From Deinococcus sp045062605 (lineage in GTDB: Bacteria > Deinococcota > Deinococci > Deinococcales > Deinococcaceae), in the NCBI RefSeq assembly GCF_045062605.1, contig NZ_JBJGDW010000012.1:19946-83945 (forward strand): DNA of 64,000 nucleotides, given 5' to 3'. This document shows, piece by piece, positions 10,348 to 19,200 of the stretch. Every line of letters begins with the position of its first letter. Position 1 is the first letter of the stretch. The position numbers were made by a program, and so were the translations under genes. The notes under the pieces were generated by a model. It searched no databases. It was not told the origin of the DNA and worked only from the letters and a program-made list of their open reading frames with translations.

Positions 10348-11049
10348 ATGACCGCCACGCCGCCGACTGAATCCACCCCCCTGAAGGCTGTTCTATTTGA
10401 CCGGGACGACACCATCGCCTACACGGACCGCGAGATCTACGCCGAGGCCGCGCGCTGGGCTGCCGGGAAGTACGGCCTGGACGCCCGTGCGGTGGGAACG
10501 GCGATGCTGGGGCAGTGGCAGGAGCGGGCGCTGACGTGGTGGGACCTGCGAACCGAGGACGACGAGACGGCCTTCTGGGACAGCTATGGCCTGGAGCTGA
10601 TGGAACGGCTGGGCCTGCCCGCCTCCGACGCCGACGCCTTCATGGCCGCCTATCCCTACGAGCGGTTCATGAAGCCCGTACCGCACGCCCGCGAGGTCTT
10701 GCAGGAGTTGCGCGCCCGTGGCCTCAAGATCGGCGTGCTGAGCAACACGCTGCCCAGCATTGCCCGCACGCTGGAAGAGGTGGGGCTGGCCGATCTGGTG
10801 GACGTGGCGGTGGCGACGTGTTCGGTGGGCATCCACAAGCCGGACGCAGGGGCGTTCCTGCACGCGGCCGAGGCGCTGGGCCTGCGCCCGCAGGAGGTGC
10901 TGTTCGTGGACGACAAGGCCGAGAATGTGGAGGCGGCCCGCGCGCTGGGCATGCAGGCCACCGTGATCGATCTGCAAGGTCAGGACCGGGACGCCATCCA
11001 CGATCTGCGCGCGGTGCTGGAGCTGGTGGGCGAATTGGTGCGCGCGTGA
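10348..11049 (+). CDS. HAD-superfamily hydrolase
   Basis: A 233-residue haloacid-dehalogenase-type phosphatase. The motifs are VLFDRDDTIAYTD (nucleophile Asp and general acid Asp), VLSNT, the lysine in GIHKPDAGAF and the acidic pair in FVDDKAENVEAA. A helical cap domain lies between motifs I and II. The start at ATG 10348 is supported by TAGGAT 7 nt upstream and removes about 50 unlikely N-terminal residues. It overlaps the next gene as GTGA, and is the first gene of a five-gene operon of probable murein-peptide catabolism, where its own substrate is unclear. Confidence 0.88.
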   Translation: MTATPPTESTPLKAVLFDRDDTIAYTDREIYAEAARWAAGKYGLDARAVGTAMLGQWQERALTWWDLRTEDDETAFWDSYGLELMERLGLPASDADAFMAAYPYERFMKPVPHAREVLQELRARGLKIGVLSNTLPSIARTLEEVGLADLVDVAVATCSVGIHKPDAGAFLHAAEALGLRPQEVLFVDDKAENVEAARALGMQATVIDLQGQDRDAIHDLRAVLELVGELVRA

Positions 11050-12023
11050 GGCTGATCGACGGGCATCTGGATCTCGCTTACAACGCGGTCAGCGGGCGCG
11101 ATCTGACGCTGACGCTGGAAAAGTTGCGGCGGGTTGATCCGGTGGAAGGCCAGACCGCCACCACCACTTTCACGGAGTTGCGGGCGGCGGGCGTGGGGGT
11201 CTGTTTCGGCACGCTGTTCGCGCTGCCACGCACGCCCGACTCGCCGCAGGGCTACACCGATCATGCCGGGGCACGGGCACACGCACTCGCCCAACTGGAC
11301 GTGTACCGTCGCTGGGAGGACGGGGGTTTTCTCCGGTTGCTGCGCTCCGGCGGAGAGGTCAGCGCCCATCTGGCCCAGGCAGATGCCCCTCTGGGTGTCG
11401 TGCTGCTGATGGAGGGGGCAGACCCGCTGCGGGACGAGGGTGAACTGCCGTTCTGGGTGGACGCGGGCGTGCGGATCATCGGTCCGGCGTGGGGCGCGAC
11501 GCGCTACGCCGGTGGCACGGGTGCGCCGGGACCTTTGACGGATGCGGGTAAGGCGCTGGTGACGGCCATGCGCGATCTGAGCATCGCGCTGGACGCCTCG
11601 CACCTGGACGACGCCGCGTTCTGGGACGCTGCTGAAATTGGCCCGAGGATGATCGCCTCGCACTCCAATTCCCGCACCCTGGTCCCCGGCAACCGCCACC
11701 TGAGCGACGAGATGGCCCGCGCCATTGCCAAGCGCGGCGGCGTGATCGGGCTGGTGTTCCTGAGTTCGTTTATCAAACAGGGCGCGGAGCATGGCGCGAC
11801 GCAAGGCGATCTGGCCGCCCACGCCCGCCACTACGCTGAACTTGTCGGCTGGGACCGGGTGGCGCTGGGCAGCGACATGGACGGCGGTTTCGGGTCCGAG
11901 AAGACGCCTGTGGGCATCGGGCGATACTCGGAATTGCCGCGTTTTCTGGATGAAGTGCCCGAAGAACACCGCGCGGCGGTGGCGGCCAACAACTGGTTGC
12001 GCTGGCTAATGGCGTACCTGTAA
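11046..12023 (+). CDS. Membrane dipeptidase-like zinc dipeptidase (peptidase M19)
   Basis: A 325-residue renal-dipeptidase-family enzyme that hydrolyses dipeptides, often with a D- or L-residue at the C-terminal side. It starts VRLIDGHLDLAYNA, which contains the HxD metal pair. Further marks are VLLMEGADPL (metal-bridging Glu), MIASHSNSRTLVPGNRHLSD and VALGSDMDGGFG. The GTG start overlaps the HAD stop by 4 bp. In this operon it could split L-Ala-L-Glu produced by the downstream epimerase; that role is inferred from context. Confidence 0.88.
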   Translation: MRLIDGHLDLAYNAVSGRDLTLTLEKLRRVDPVEGQTATTTFTELRAAGVGVCFGTLFALPRTPDSPQGYTDHAGARAHALAQLDVYRRWEDGGFLRLLRSGGEVSAHLAQADAPLGVVLLMEGADPLRDEGELPFWVDAGVRIIGPAWGATRYAGGTGAPGPLTDAGKALVTAMRDLSIALDASHLDDAAFWDAAEIGPRMIASHSNSRTLVPGNRHLSDEMARAIAKRGGVIGLVFLSSFIKQGAEHGATQGDLAAHARHYAELVGWDRVALGSDMDGGFGSEKTPVGIGRYSELPRFLDEVPEEHRAAVAANNWLRWLMAYL

Positions 12024-12037
12024 CGCCCGTTTCCCGC

Positions 12038-12043
12038 TACCCT
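12038..12043 (+). promoter_or_regulatory. Internal leaderless -10 element
   Basis: TACCCT, 7 nt before the ATG of the NlpC/P60 gene. It may allow that gene to be read separately from the upstream operon genes. Confidence 0.35.
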
Positions 12044-12050
12044 GTCGGAC

Positions 12051-12917
12051 ATGCACCTCCCCGATTCCCGTATCCACGCCTACCAGCCCGACTCCCGGCT
12101 GGCCGAGGACGCCCTGCGCGGCCAGCTTTCAGAGGGCGATTGGACATACATCACTCCACGCCCAATGGCCTCTGCTCACCGTCTAAGCCTGCGCTCTGGA
12201 CCCCGCGCCGATGCGGCCCAGGTCTCAGAGGCGCTGCCAGGCGAGGCGCTGGAACTGTTGTGGGAAGACGCGGGCGGCTGGGCCTATGTCCGCACCGTCC
12301 ATGACCGCTATCTAGGGTGGACCCCGGCGGCAGGACTGACCGAACCACAGCACGGCGATTTACTGACGGTGACGGCCCTGCGCGCCCACGCTTACGCCGG
12401 GCCAAAGGTCAGCCAGCCGATTGTCGGGGAATTGTGTCTGGGGGCCAGGATCATTCGCGCGCCGGGCGAGACCGTGACCGAGGGTGGGCGGCGTTGGCTG
12501 CCAGTCTCGCTTCCTAGGGGCAAGGACGGCTGGGTGGGCGAGGCCACCCTCTCCCCCATCCGTGAAGCCGATCCGGCGGCGCTGGTCCTGCGGTTTCTGG
12601 ACACGCCGTATGTCTGGGGTGGGCGCAGCGCCTGGGGTCTGGACTGCTCGGGGCTGACGCAACTGGTGTTCGCGGCGTTCGGGCAGCCCATTCCCCGTGA
12701 CGCCGATCAGCAGCAGGAATTTCTGAGTGCGGTGGAGCGGCCCCAGCGCGGCGATCTGGCCTTTTTCCCCGGTCACGTCGGCCTGATGCTGGACGAGCGG
12801 CGGATGGTCCACGCCAACGCCACCCACATGCGCGTCACGGTGGAGACGTTGGGCGAGGGCGAGTACGGACAGAAGCTGGCGGAAGGCTGCACGGGCTTCG
12901 GACGGTGGACGGCGTGA
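12051..12917 (+). CDS. NlpC/P60 endopeptidase with SH3-like domains (YkfC-like)
   Basis: A 288-residue cysteine peptidase that cuts gamma-D-Glu-diamino-acid bonds in murein peptides. Two SH3-like segments occupy roughly residues 40-165 (ending WLPVSLPRGKDGWVG). The NlpC/P60 domain follows, with Cys in WGLDCSGLTQLVF, His in FPGHVGLMLD and HANATHM. No signal peptide is visible, so it probably acts on imported peptides in the cytoplasm, as in the YkfC family. The next gene is an L-Ala-D/L-Glu epimerase, the usual YkfB partner. Confidence 0.9.
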   Translation: MHLPDSRIHAYQPDSRLAEDALRGQLSEGDWTYITPRPMASAHRLSLRSGPRADAAQVSEALPGEALELLWEDAGGWAYVRTVHDRYLGWTPAAGLTEPQHGDLLTVTALRAHAYAGPKVSQPIVGELCLGARIIRAPGETVTEGGRRWLPVSLPRGKDGWVGEATLSPIREADPAALVLRFLDTPYVWGGRSAWGLDCSGLTQLVFAAFGQPIPRDADQQQEFLSAVERPQRGDLAFFPGHVGLMLDERRMVHANATHMRVTVETLGEGEYGQKLAEGCTGFGRWTA

Positions 12918-13933
12918 GCGTCTCCTGGGAAACCCTGGAACTGCACACCGCCCAGCCCTTCGGTATTGCCCGCTGGACGCACAGCGTTTATCCGCGCACC
13001 ATCGTCACGTTCACTCAGGATGGGATCGTGGGCCGGGGCGAGGCAGCTCCCAACGCCTTTTACGGTGAGACGCGCGGCACGGTGGAGGCGGTGTTGCCGC
13101 TGCTAGCTGAAGCGCTGACCGATCCCTGGGACTGGGATGGCCTGCGCGCGGGCCTCTCGGCGCGGATGCCACACGATCACCCCTCGGCCAAATGCGCGCT
13201 GGAGATGGCGGCGCTGGAATGGTGTGCGGTCTCGGTGGGTCTGCCCGTCTGGAAACTGCTGGGCCTCTCCCCCGCTCCACTGCCCCGCAGCAGTTACACG
13301 GTCAGCCTGGCCGACATCCCCGATATGCGGCGGCAGGCGCGTGAGGCAGTAGCCGCTGGGCACACGGTTCTGAAGGTCAAGCTGGGAACGGAGCGGGACG
13401 AGGCGATTCTGGAAGCCTTGCGCGAGGAAGCCCCGAGGGTGGCCGTGCGCGTGGACGCCAACGCCGCCTGGACGCGCCCGCAGGCCAAACGCATGCTGGG
13501 CGTGCTGGACGCCGTCCGCGTGGAACTCCTGGAACAGCCCCTGGCGGCGGACGATCTGACGGGCCACGCCGAACTGCGCCGCCTGTCGCGCGTGCCACTG
13601 GTGGCCGATGAGAGTCTGCACCATGTCCGGGACGTGATCTCGCTGGCCGATGCTTTCGACGGTGTGAACCTCAAACTTGCCAAGCTGGGCGGGCCGCTCC
13701 AGGCGCTCGCGGCCTTGCGACTGGCCCGCGCCCACGGCCTGAGCGTGATGATCGGCTGCATGATCGAGAGCAGTCTGGGCATCTCTGCCGCCGCGCATCT
13801 GGCCGGGTTGTGCGACTGGGCCGATCTGGACGGGGCGCTGCTGCTGGCCGATGATCCGTTTACCGGCCTGGAGTGGACGGCGGGCGAACTGGCGAGGCCG
13901 GACGGCGTGGGCTGGGGCGTGACGCGGGGATGA
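12914..13933 (+). CDS. L-Ala-D/L-Glu epimerase (enolase superfamily)
   Basis: Converts L-Ala-D-Glu from murein into L-Ala-L-Glu. It has about 339 residues. The active-site residues are the KxK pair in TVLKVKLG, metal ligands in RVDANAAW, ELLEQPL and VADES, and the second lysine in GVNLKLAKLGG. The C-terminal IGCMIESSLG is typical. The GTG at 12914 overlaps the previous stop as GTGA; a GTG at 12905 is an alternative. It ends in an ATGA overlap with the oxidoreductase gene. Confidence 0.9.
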   Translation: MSVSWETLELHTAQPFGIARWTHSVYPRTIVTFTQDGIVGRGEAAPNAFYGETRGTVEAVLPLLAEALTDPWDWDGLRAGLSARMPHDHPSAKCALEMAALEWCAVSVGLPVWKLLGLSPAPLPRSSYTVSLADIPDMRRQAREAVAAGHTVLKVKLGTERDEAILEALREEAPRVAVRVDANAAWTRPQAKRMLGVLDAVRVELLEQPLAADDLTGHAELRRLSRVPLVADESLHHVRDVISLADAFDGVNLKLAKLGGPLQALAALRLARAHGLSVMIGCMIESSLGISAAAHLAGLCDWADLDGALLLADDPFTGLEWTAGELARPDGVGWGVTRG

Positions 13934-15120
13934 AGGAAGTCACCGTCGCCGTCATCGGCTGCGGCAACCGGGGCGCAGATGTGTATGCCCGGCATCTGGC
14001 CGCACAGGGCGCACGCATCACGCATCTGGTGGACCCCCGCGCCAGCAGACTCGCGGAGGTGGCCGCCCGTCATGCCCTCGGGGCGGAAGTCTGTCTCTCC
14101 CATTGGGATGAATTCTTCGCGCTGGGGCGGGTGGCCGACGCCGTGGTGATCGCCACCCCCGATGACCAGCATGTCCAGCCGTGCCTGCAAGCTCTGGCGC
14201 TGGGGTACGACGTGTTGCTGGAAAAGCCGATCTGTCTGGCCGAGGCCGAGTTGGACGTGTTGCTCCAGGCCGAGGCCCAGTCGGCTGGCCGCGTGACGGT
14301 CTGTCATGTGCTGCGGGCCACGCCGTTCTTCCAGGAGGTGAAGCAGGTCCTGCATTCCGGGCGGCTGGGCCAGTTGGTGGGCATTCAGCACGCGGAAAAC
14401 GTGGCGTACTGGCATTACGCGCATTCCTATGTGCGGGGCAACTGGCGGGCCTCTCCCCCATCGGCCCCGTTCATCCTCGCCAAGAGTTGCCACGATCTCG
14501 ATCTCTTACGCTGGTTCGCGGGTGCGCCGCCGTCACGGGTGGACAGTCAGGGCGGCCTGCACCACTTTCGCCCCGAGAACGCGCCAGCAAAAGCTTCTGA
14601 CCGCTGCGTGACCTGCCCGGTAGTGGATTGCCCTTACGACGCGCGCCAGATTTACGGCAGTCGCCCACTGGAAAGCTGGCCCAACACGGTGTTGACCGCC
14701 GGGGGACAGAGTCTGGCTGGGGCGCTGGGGACTGGGCCATACGGCCAGTGCGTGTACCTGGGCCTGAACAACGTGGCCGATCACCAGTCCGTAACCGTCA
14801 CCTTAGAGAATGGCGTGACTGCTGGGCTGACCGTCAGTGCCTTCACGCACAACAACACCCGCACCCTCAAACTGCTCGGCACGCACGGCGAACTGCGCGG
14901 GCAGATGGAGCGCGGTGAGCTGGAACTCCACGATTTTCAGCATGGCACCGTGGAGTGCTGGACGGTGCCGGCGGATGGCAACCACGGTGGCGGCGATGTG
15001 GGGCTGGTGCGTGGCTGGCTGGCCTTCCTGCGGGGCGAGGCGGGGCTTTCCACTCCTCTCTCCGAATCGCTGGATTCCCACCGGATGGCGTTTGCGGCGG
15101 AGCGCTCCCGGCTTCGCTGA
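13930..15120 (+). CDS. Gfo/Idh/MocA-family NAD(P)-dependent oxidoreductase
   Basis: A 396-residue dehydrogenase-like protein. The N-terminal Rossmann fold has VAVIGCGNRGADVYA and the family lysine in LLEKPICLAEAE; a substrate domain with FILAKSCHDLDLLRWF follows. A cysteine cluster (CVTCPVVDCPYDA) lies near the middle, as seen in some members of the family. The start ATG at 13930 overlaps the epimerase stop. Last gene of the operon; its substrate is unknown, although the operon suggests a sugar or derivative linked to cell-wall turnover. Confidence 0.88.
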   Translation: MKEVTVAVIGCGNRGADVYARHLAAQGARITHLVDPRASRLAEVAARHALGAEVCLSHWDEFFALGRVADAVVIATPDDQHVQPCLQALALGYDVLLEKPICLAEAELDVLLQAEAQSAGRVTVCHVLRATPFFQEVKQVLHSGRLGQLVGIQHAENVAYWHYAHSYVRGNWRASPPSAPFILAKSCHDLDLLRWFAGAPPSRVDSQGGLHHFRPENAPAKASDRCVTCPVVDCPYDARQIYGSRPLESWPNTVLTAGGQSLAGALGTGPYGQCVYLGLNNVADHQSVTVTLENGVTAGLTVSAFTHNNTRTLKLLGTHGELRGQMERGELELHDFQHGTVECWTVPADGNHGGGDVGLVRGWLAFLRGEAGLSTPLSESLDSHRMAFAAERSRLR

Positions 15121-15160
15121 GTTGTCTGAATTCCTAGACGCCTACAGCCTTCCATAATCA

Positions 15161-15198
15161 AGTGAATAGTTTCACGATGTATTTTATTCGTGAAATTT
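15161..15198 (+). repeat. GTGAA convergent-junction element, copy 2
   Basis: GTGAA-TAGT-TTCAC (15162-15175), exactly 14 bases, then GTGAAATTT (15190-15198). It fills the junction between the convergent oxidoreductase and pdxT genes, where no GC-rich hairpin is present. Confidence 0.75.
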
Positions 15199-15205
15199 GT
15201 ATTCT

Positions 15206-15823
15206 CTATGCATTAGCGGTTTGAGTTTCCTGGACCAATTCCATAAAAAGTTGGTGGATTCGAGCATCTCCACTCAGTTCAGGATGAAATGCCGTCGCCA
15301 GAATCCGGCCCTGACGCAGCATTACGGCCTGACCGTCCCACTCGGCTAGAACCGTGGCCTCTGCGCCACCACCACTAAAGGCTGGCGCGCGAATGAAGAC
15401 GGCGGGAAAGGGCAAATCCAGACCCTGAACAGTCAGGGGGGCGGCAAAGGAATTGATCTGCCGTCCAAAAGCGTTGCGCTGCACAGTGGTGTCCAGCAGA
15501 CGCAGGCTTTCCTGCTGACCACCAAATTGCGGCGGCGCACCCTGGACCTCGCGGGCCAGCAGGATGGCCCCGGCGCAGGTGCCCCAGATGACTCTCCCAC
15601 CCGCATGAAAGTCCCGAATCGGTTCCCACAGGGCGTACTCGCTCAGCAGGCGGGCCATCGTCGTACTCTCCCCGCCGGGCAGGATCAGACCGTTGAGGCC
15701 CGCGAGATCAGCGGGCAACCGCACCTCCCGCACTACCACCCCCAGTGAGTCCAGCAGGCGGCAGTGTTCACGGAATGCGCCCTGAAGGGCAAGGACGCCA
15801 ATGCTGAGCGGTTTACCAGCCAC
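15206..15823 (-). CDS. pdxT: Pyridoxal 5'-phosphate synthase, glutaminase subunit
   Basis: Supplies ammonia to PdxS for vitamin B6 synthesis. The 205-residue class I amidotransferase has the oxyanion/PGGEST motif (LILPGGESTTMARL), the nucleophile Cys in IWGTCAGAILL and the His-Glu pair in TAFHPELSGD. The GTG start at 15823 overlaps the end of pdxS by 11 bp, so the two are translated together. Confidence 0.95.
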   Translation of the reverse strand: MAGKPLSIGVLALQGAFREHCRLLDSLGVVVREVRLPADLAGLNGLILPGGESTTMARLLSEYALWEPIRDFHAGGRVIWGTCAGAILLAREVQGAPPQFGGQQESLRLLDTTVQRNAFGRQINSFAAPLTVQGLDLPFPAVFIRAPAFSGGGAEATVLAEWDGQAVMLRQGRILATAFHPELSGDARIHQLFMELVQETQTANA

Positions 15824-16712
15824 GCGAAGCGAGACGTTCAGCGGGAATCAGATCGTCGATGTTGATACCGGTCATGGGCGCACCCAGATCCTCACTGATC
15901 TCGGCCAGCAGTTCGGGGTTTTGATAGTGGGTCACGGCCTTGACGATGGCCTGTGCGCGGCGTTCGGGGTTGTCGCTCTTGAAGATGCCGCTGCCCACGA
16001 ACACGCCGTCCAGCCCCAGCACCATCATCAGGGCCGCGTCGGCAGGCGTTGCGATGCCACCGGCAGCAAAGTTCACCACGGGCAGCTTGCCGTTCTGGTG
16101 GACATATTTCACCAGTTCGTAGGGGGCTTGCAGGTCACGGGCCACCGTCATCAGTTCCTCGACAGGGCGGGCCTGGATGCTGCGAATCTCGCCCAGGATG
16201 GTGCGGGCGTGCCGGACGGCTTCCACCACGTTGCCGGTCCCCGCCTCGCCCTTGGTGCGGATCATGCTGGCTCCCTCGGCCACACGGCGCAGCGCCTCGC
16301 CCAGATTCTTGGCCCCACAGACGAACGGCACCTTGAACTCCGTCTTGAGGATGTGAAACTGCTCGTCGGCGGGGGTCAGCACTTCCGATTCGTCGATAAA
16401 ATCCACGCCCAGCGCCTGCAAGATCTGCGCCTCGACGATGTGGCCGATGCGGACCTTGGCCATCACCGGAATGGTCACCGCCGCGATGATTTCCTTGATC
16501 ATCTTCGGATCGCTCATGCGGGCCACGCCGCCGTCCACGCGGATGTCGGCGGGCACGCGCTCCAGCGCCATCACGGCAGTTGCGCCCGCTGCCTCGGCAA
16601 TGCGGGCCTGATCTGCGGTGACCACGTCCATGATCACGCCGCCCTTAAACATCTCGGCGAAACCGAAGTTGAGATCTGTCTGCTGGGGCATACCGTTCTG
16701 TGAATCGCTCAT
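15813..16712 (-). CDS. pdxS: Pyridoxal 5'-phosphate synthase, synthase subunit
   Basis: Builds PLP from ribose-5-phosphate, glyceraldehyde-3-phosphate and ammonia in a PdxS12-PdxT12 complex. It has 299 residues, the usual length, and strong conservation: GGVIMDVVTADQA, MALERVPADIR, PVMAKVRIGHIVEAQ and NFAAGGIATPADAA. The ATG at 16712 lies 6 nt after TATGCT, so the transcript is probably leaderless. No PdxR-type regulator gene is adjacent. Confidence 0.97.
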   Translation of the reverse strand: MSDSQNGMPQQTDLNFGFAEMFKGGVIMDVVTADQARIAEAAGATAVMALERVPADIRVDGGVARMSDPKMIKEIIAAVTIPVMAKVRIGHIVEAQILQALGVDFIDESEVLTPADEQFHILKTEFKVPFVCGAKNLGEALRRVAEGASMIRTKGEAGTGNVVEAVRHARTILGEIRSIQARPVEELMTVARDLQAPYELVKYVHQNGKLPVVNFAAGGIATPADAALMMVLGLDGVFVGSGIFKSDNPERRAQAIVKAVTHYQNPELLAEISEDLGAPMTGINIDDLIPAERLASRGW

Positions 16713-16718
16713 GACGGC

Positions 16719-16724
16719 AGCATA
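16719..16724 (-). promoter_or_regulatory. -10 element of leaderless pdxS promoter
   Basis: Minus strand TATGCT, 6 nt before the pdxS ATG. An imperfect GGTCA...TGACC palindrome around a GCTTGG/CCAAGC stem lies upstream at 16772-16798 and could be an operator or a hairpin. Confidence 0.45.
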
Positions 16725-16827
16725 GGCCGCGACTGACCCCCTGCATAGGGCCAGAAATGAATATCGAATGGGGTCAGCTTGGGTCCAAGCTGGTGACCTG
16801 AAGCTGTGGCAGAAGTTCCGACGCAGG

Positions 16828-16865
16828 AAAAAAGACCCTCGATAGCAGGAGCCATCCAGGGTCAG
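16828..16865 (-). terminator. Rho-independent terminator of rho
   Basis: Minus strand GACCCT, 18-base loop, AGGGTC, then six T. Confidence 0.7.
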
Positions 16866-16907
16866 AAAAGAAAAAACAAGTGTCAGCTTTCTACAGAGAA
16901 GAAAGGC

Positions 16908-18200
<1,293 letters not shown>

Positions 18201-18456
18201 TGTTGACCGCCTCCTGGCTGATCGGTTGTATAGATTGAGATATCATGGCTGGAATCAACGAATTCATGTGGCACTTCCTGGCTTAGATTGTATGTGCCCG
18301 ACACCCGGTACACCGTGACGGCGGGTGGCAGCAAGGCGGAGGCGGGTGGAATCACTGCCCAGCATAACCCCGCAGGCAGCACATTCTCCATGTCCGAGGC
18401 GTCTTCATCGCTCTGGCAATGTTGAGCGGTGACGCGCCCCTACGCCGCCCGGCGCA

Positions 18457-18486
18457 TTGACCCGTACGGTCCCGCCGCCCTAGCAT
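18457..18486 (+). promoter_or_regulatory. Promoter of the T-box/cupin/ileS unit
   Basis: TTGACC (18457-18462), 18-base spacer, TAGCAT (18481-18486). Initiation near 18493 would place the whole T-box leader in the transcript. Confidence 0.6.
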
Positions 18487-18494
18487 GTCCTTCA

Positions 18495-18806
18495 CTCCGG
18501 GCAACGGGGTGAGCATTAGAACGCGAACGCGAGGACAGTAGGCCAGTGCAGGGCAGTCCCCCATTCTTCTTGGGAAGCGAGTCAGGGACAGTGAAAGCCT
18601 GACAGACCAGCCGCCACGCCGAACATCACCTCCCGCGCAGACGGAAGAAAGGTCCACCCAGACCGATTAGACCCGCCCGGACGCCCCCCGACAGAGGGCC
18701 TTGCAACGAGGCCGGAGCAGGATGCGGCGAAGTTGGGTGGTACCACGCATCAGCCCCTTACAGGCGGCGCGTCCCAGCAGTGAAGCTGAGGCGTGTCGTC
18801 TTTTTT
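18495..18806 (+). promoter_or_regulatory. T-box riboswitch, isoleucine specifier (ATC)
   Basis: The leader has the ordered landmarks of a T-box: an AGTA bulge (18537-18540), the distal stem I segment GGGACAGTGAAAGCCTG near 18585-18601, a specifier ATC followed by A (18625-18628), the T-box sequence GGTGGTACCACG (18736-18747) and, downstream, CGTCCC. A terminator hairpin (18770-18793) and six T (18801-18806) complete it. Uncharged tRNA-Ile would bind and stabilise the antiterminator, allowing transcription of the cupin gene and ileS. The specifier reading agrees with the downstream synthetase. Confidence 0.85.
18770..18806 (+). terminator. Regulated terminator of the T-box leader
   Basis: CGTC/GGCG and CAGC/GCTG stem segments around a short loop, then a TTTTTT tract. 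Confidence 0.7.
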
Positions 18807-18829
18807 GGGTGTGGGTGGGAGGGAAAGCT

Positions 18830-19159
18830 ATGCAGATGCAGGACATTCCATTTGGAATCACCGATTGGGCAGGCGTGCCAATCACCGAACATCCCGGCGT
18901 GACGGGCGTGGCGCTCTGGCGCACCCAACACTTTGGAAGCATTCGCGTCCGCATGGTGGAGTATTCCCCTGGCTATCTGGCCGATCACTGGTGCAGCAAG
19001 GGCCACATCCTGCTGGTGCTGGACGGCCAACTGGACACCGAACTGGAAAATGGCCGCACCTTCACCCTTCTCGCCGGCCAGAGCTATCAGGTGGCCGACC
19101 ACGCCGAGGCCCACCGCTCCAGCACGGCAAGTGGGGCAAAGCTATTTATCGTCGATTAG
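18830..19159 (+). CDS. DHCW-motif cupin-fold protein
   Basis: A 109-residue single-domain cupin. The stretch GYLADHWCSKGHILLVLDG carries the DHWC/His metal-site motif of this small family, and LLAGQSYQVADHAEAHRS is the second cupin motif. The reaction is unknown. The ATG has GGAGGG about 8 nt upstream. The gene lies between the Ile T-box and ileS with 41 bp to ileS and no visible promoter, so it should be expressed when isoleucine is short. Confidence 0.8.
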   Translation: MQMQDIPFGITDWAGVPITEHPGVTGVALWRTQHFGSIRVRMVEYSPGYLADHWCSKGHILLVLDGQLDTELENGRTFTLLAGQSYQVADHAEAHRSSTASGAKLFIVD

Positions 19160-19200
19160 TACTGTTTCTGTAACCCACTCTCCCCCACCGAGGTTTCCCC

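Noticed and set aside
16772..16798. GGTCA-GCTTGG/CCAAGC-TGACC palindrome as a PdxR operator for pdxST
   Set aside because: No PdxR-like regulator is present and the palindrome is about 60 bp upstream of a leaderless promoter; it may equally be a hairpin. Kept only as a remark.
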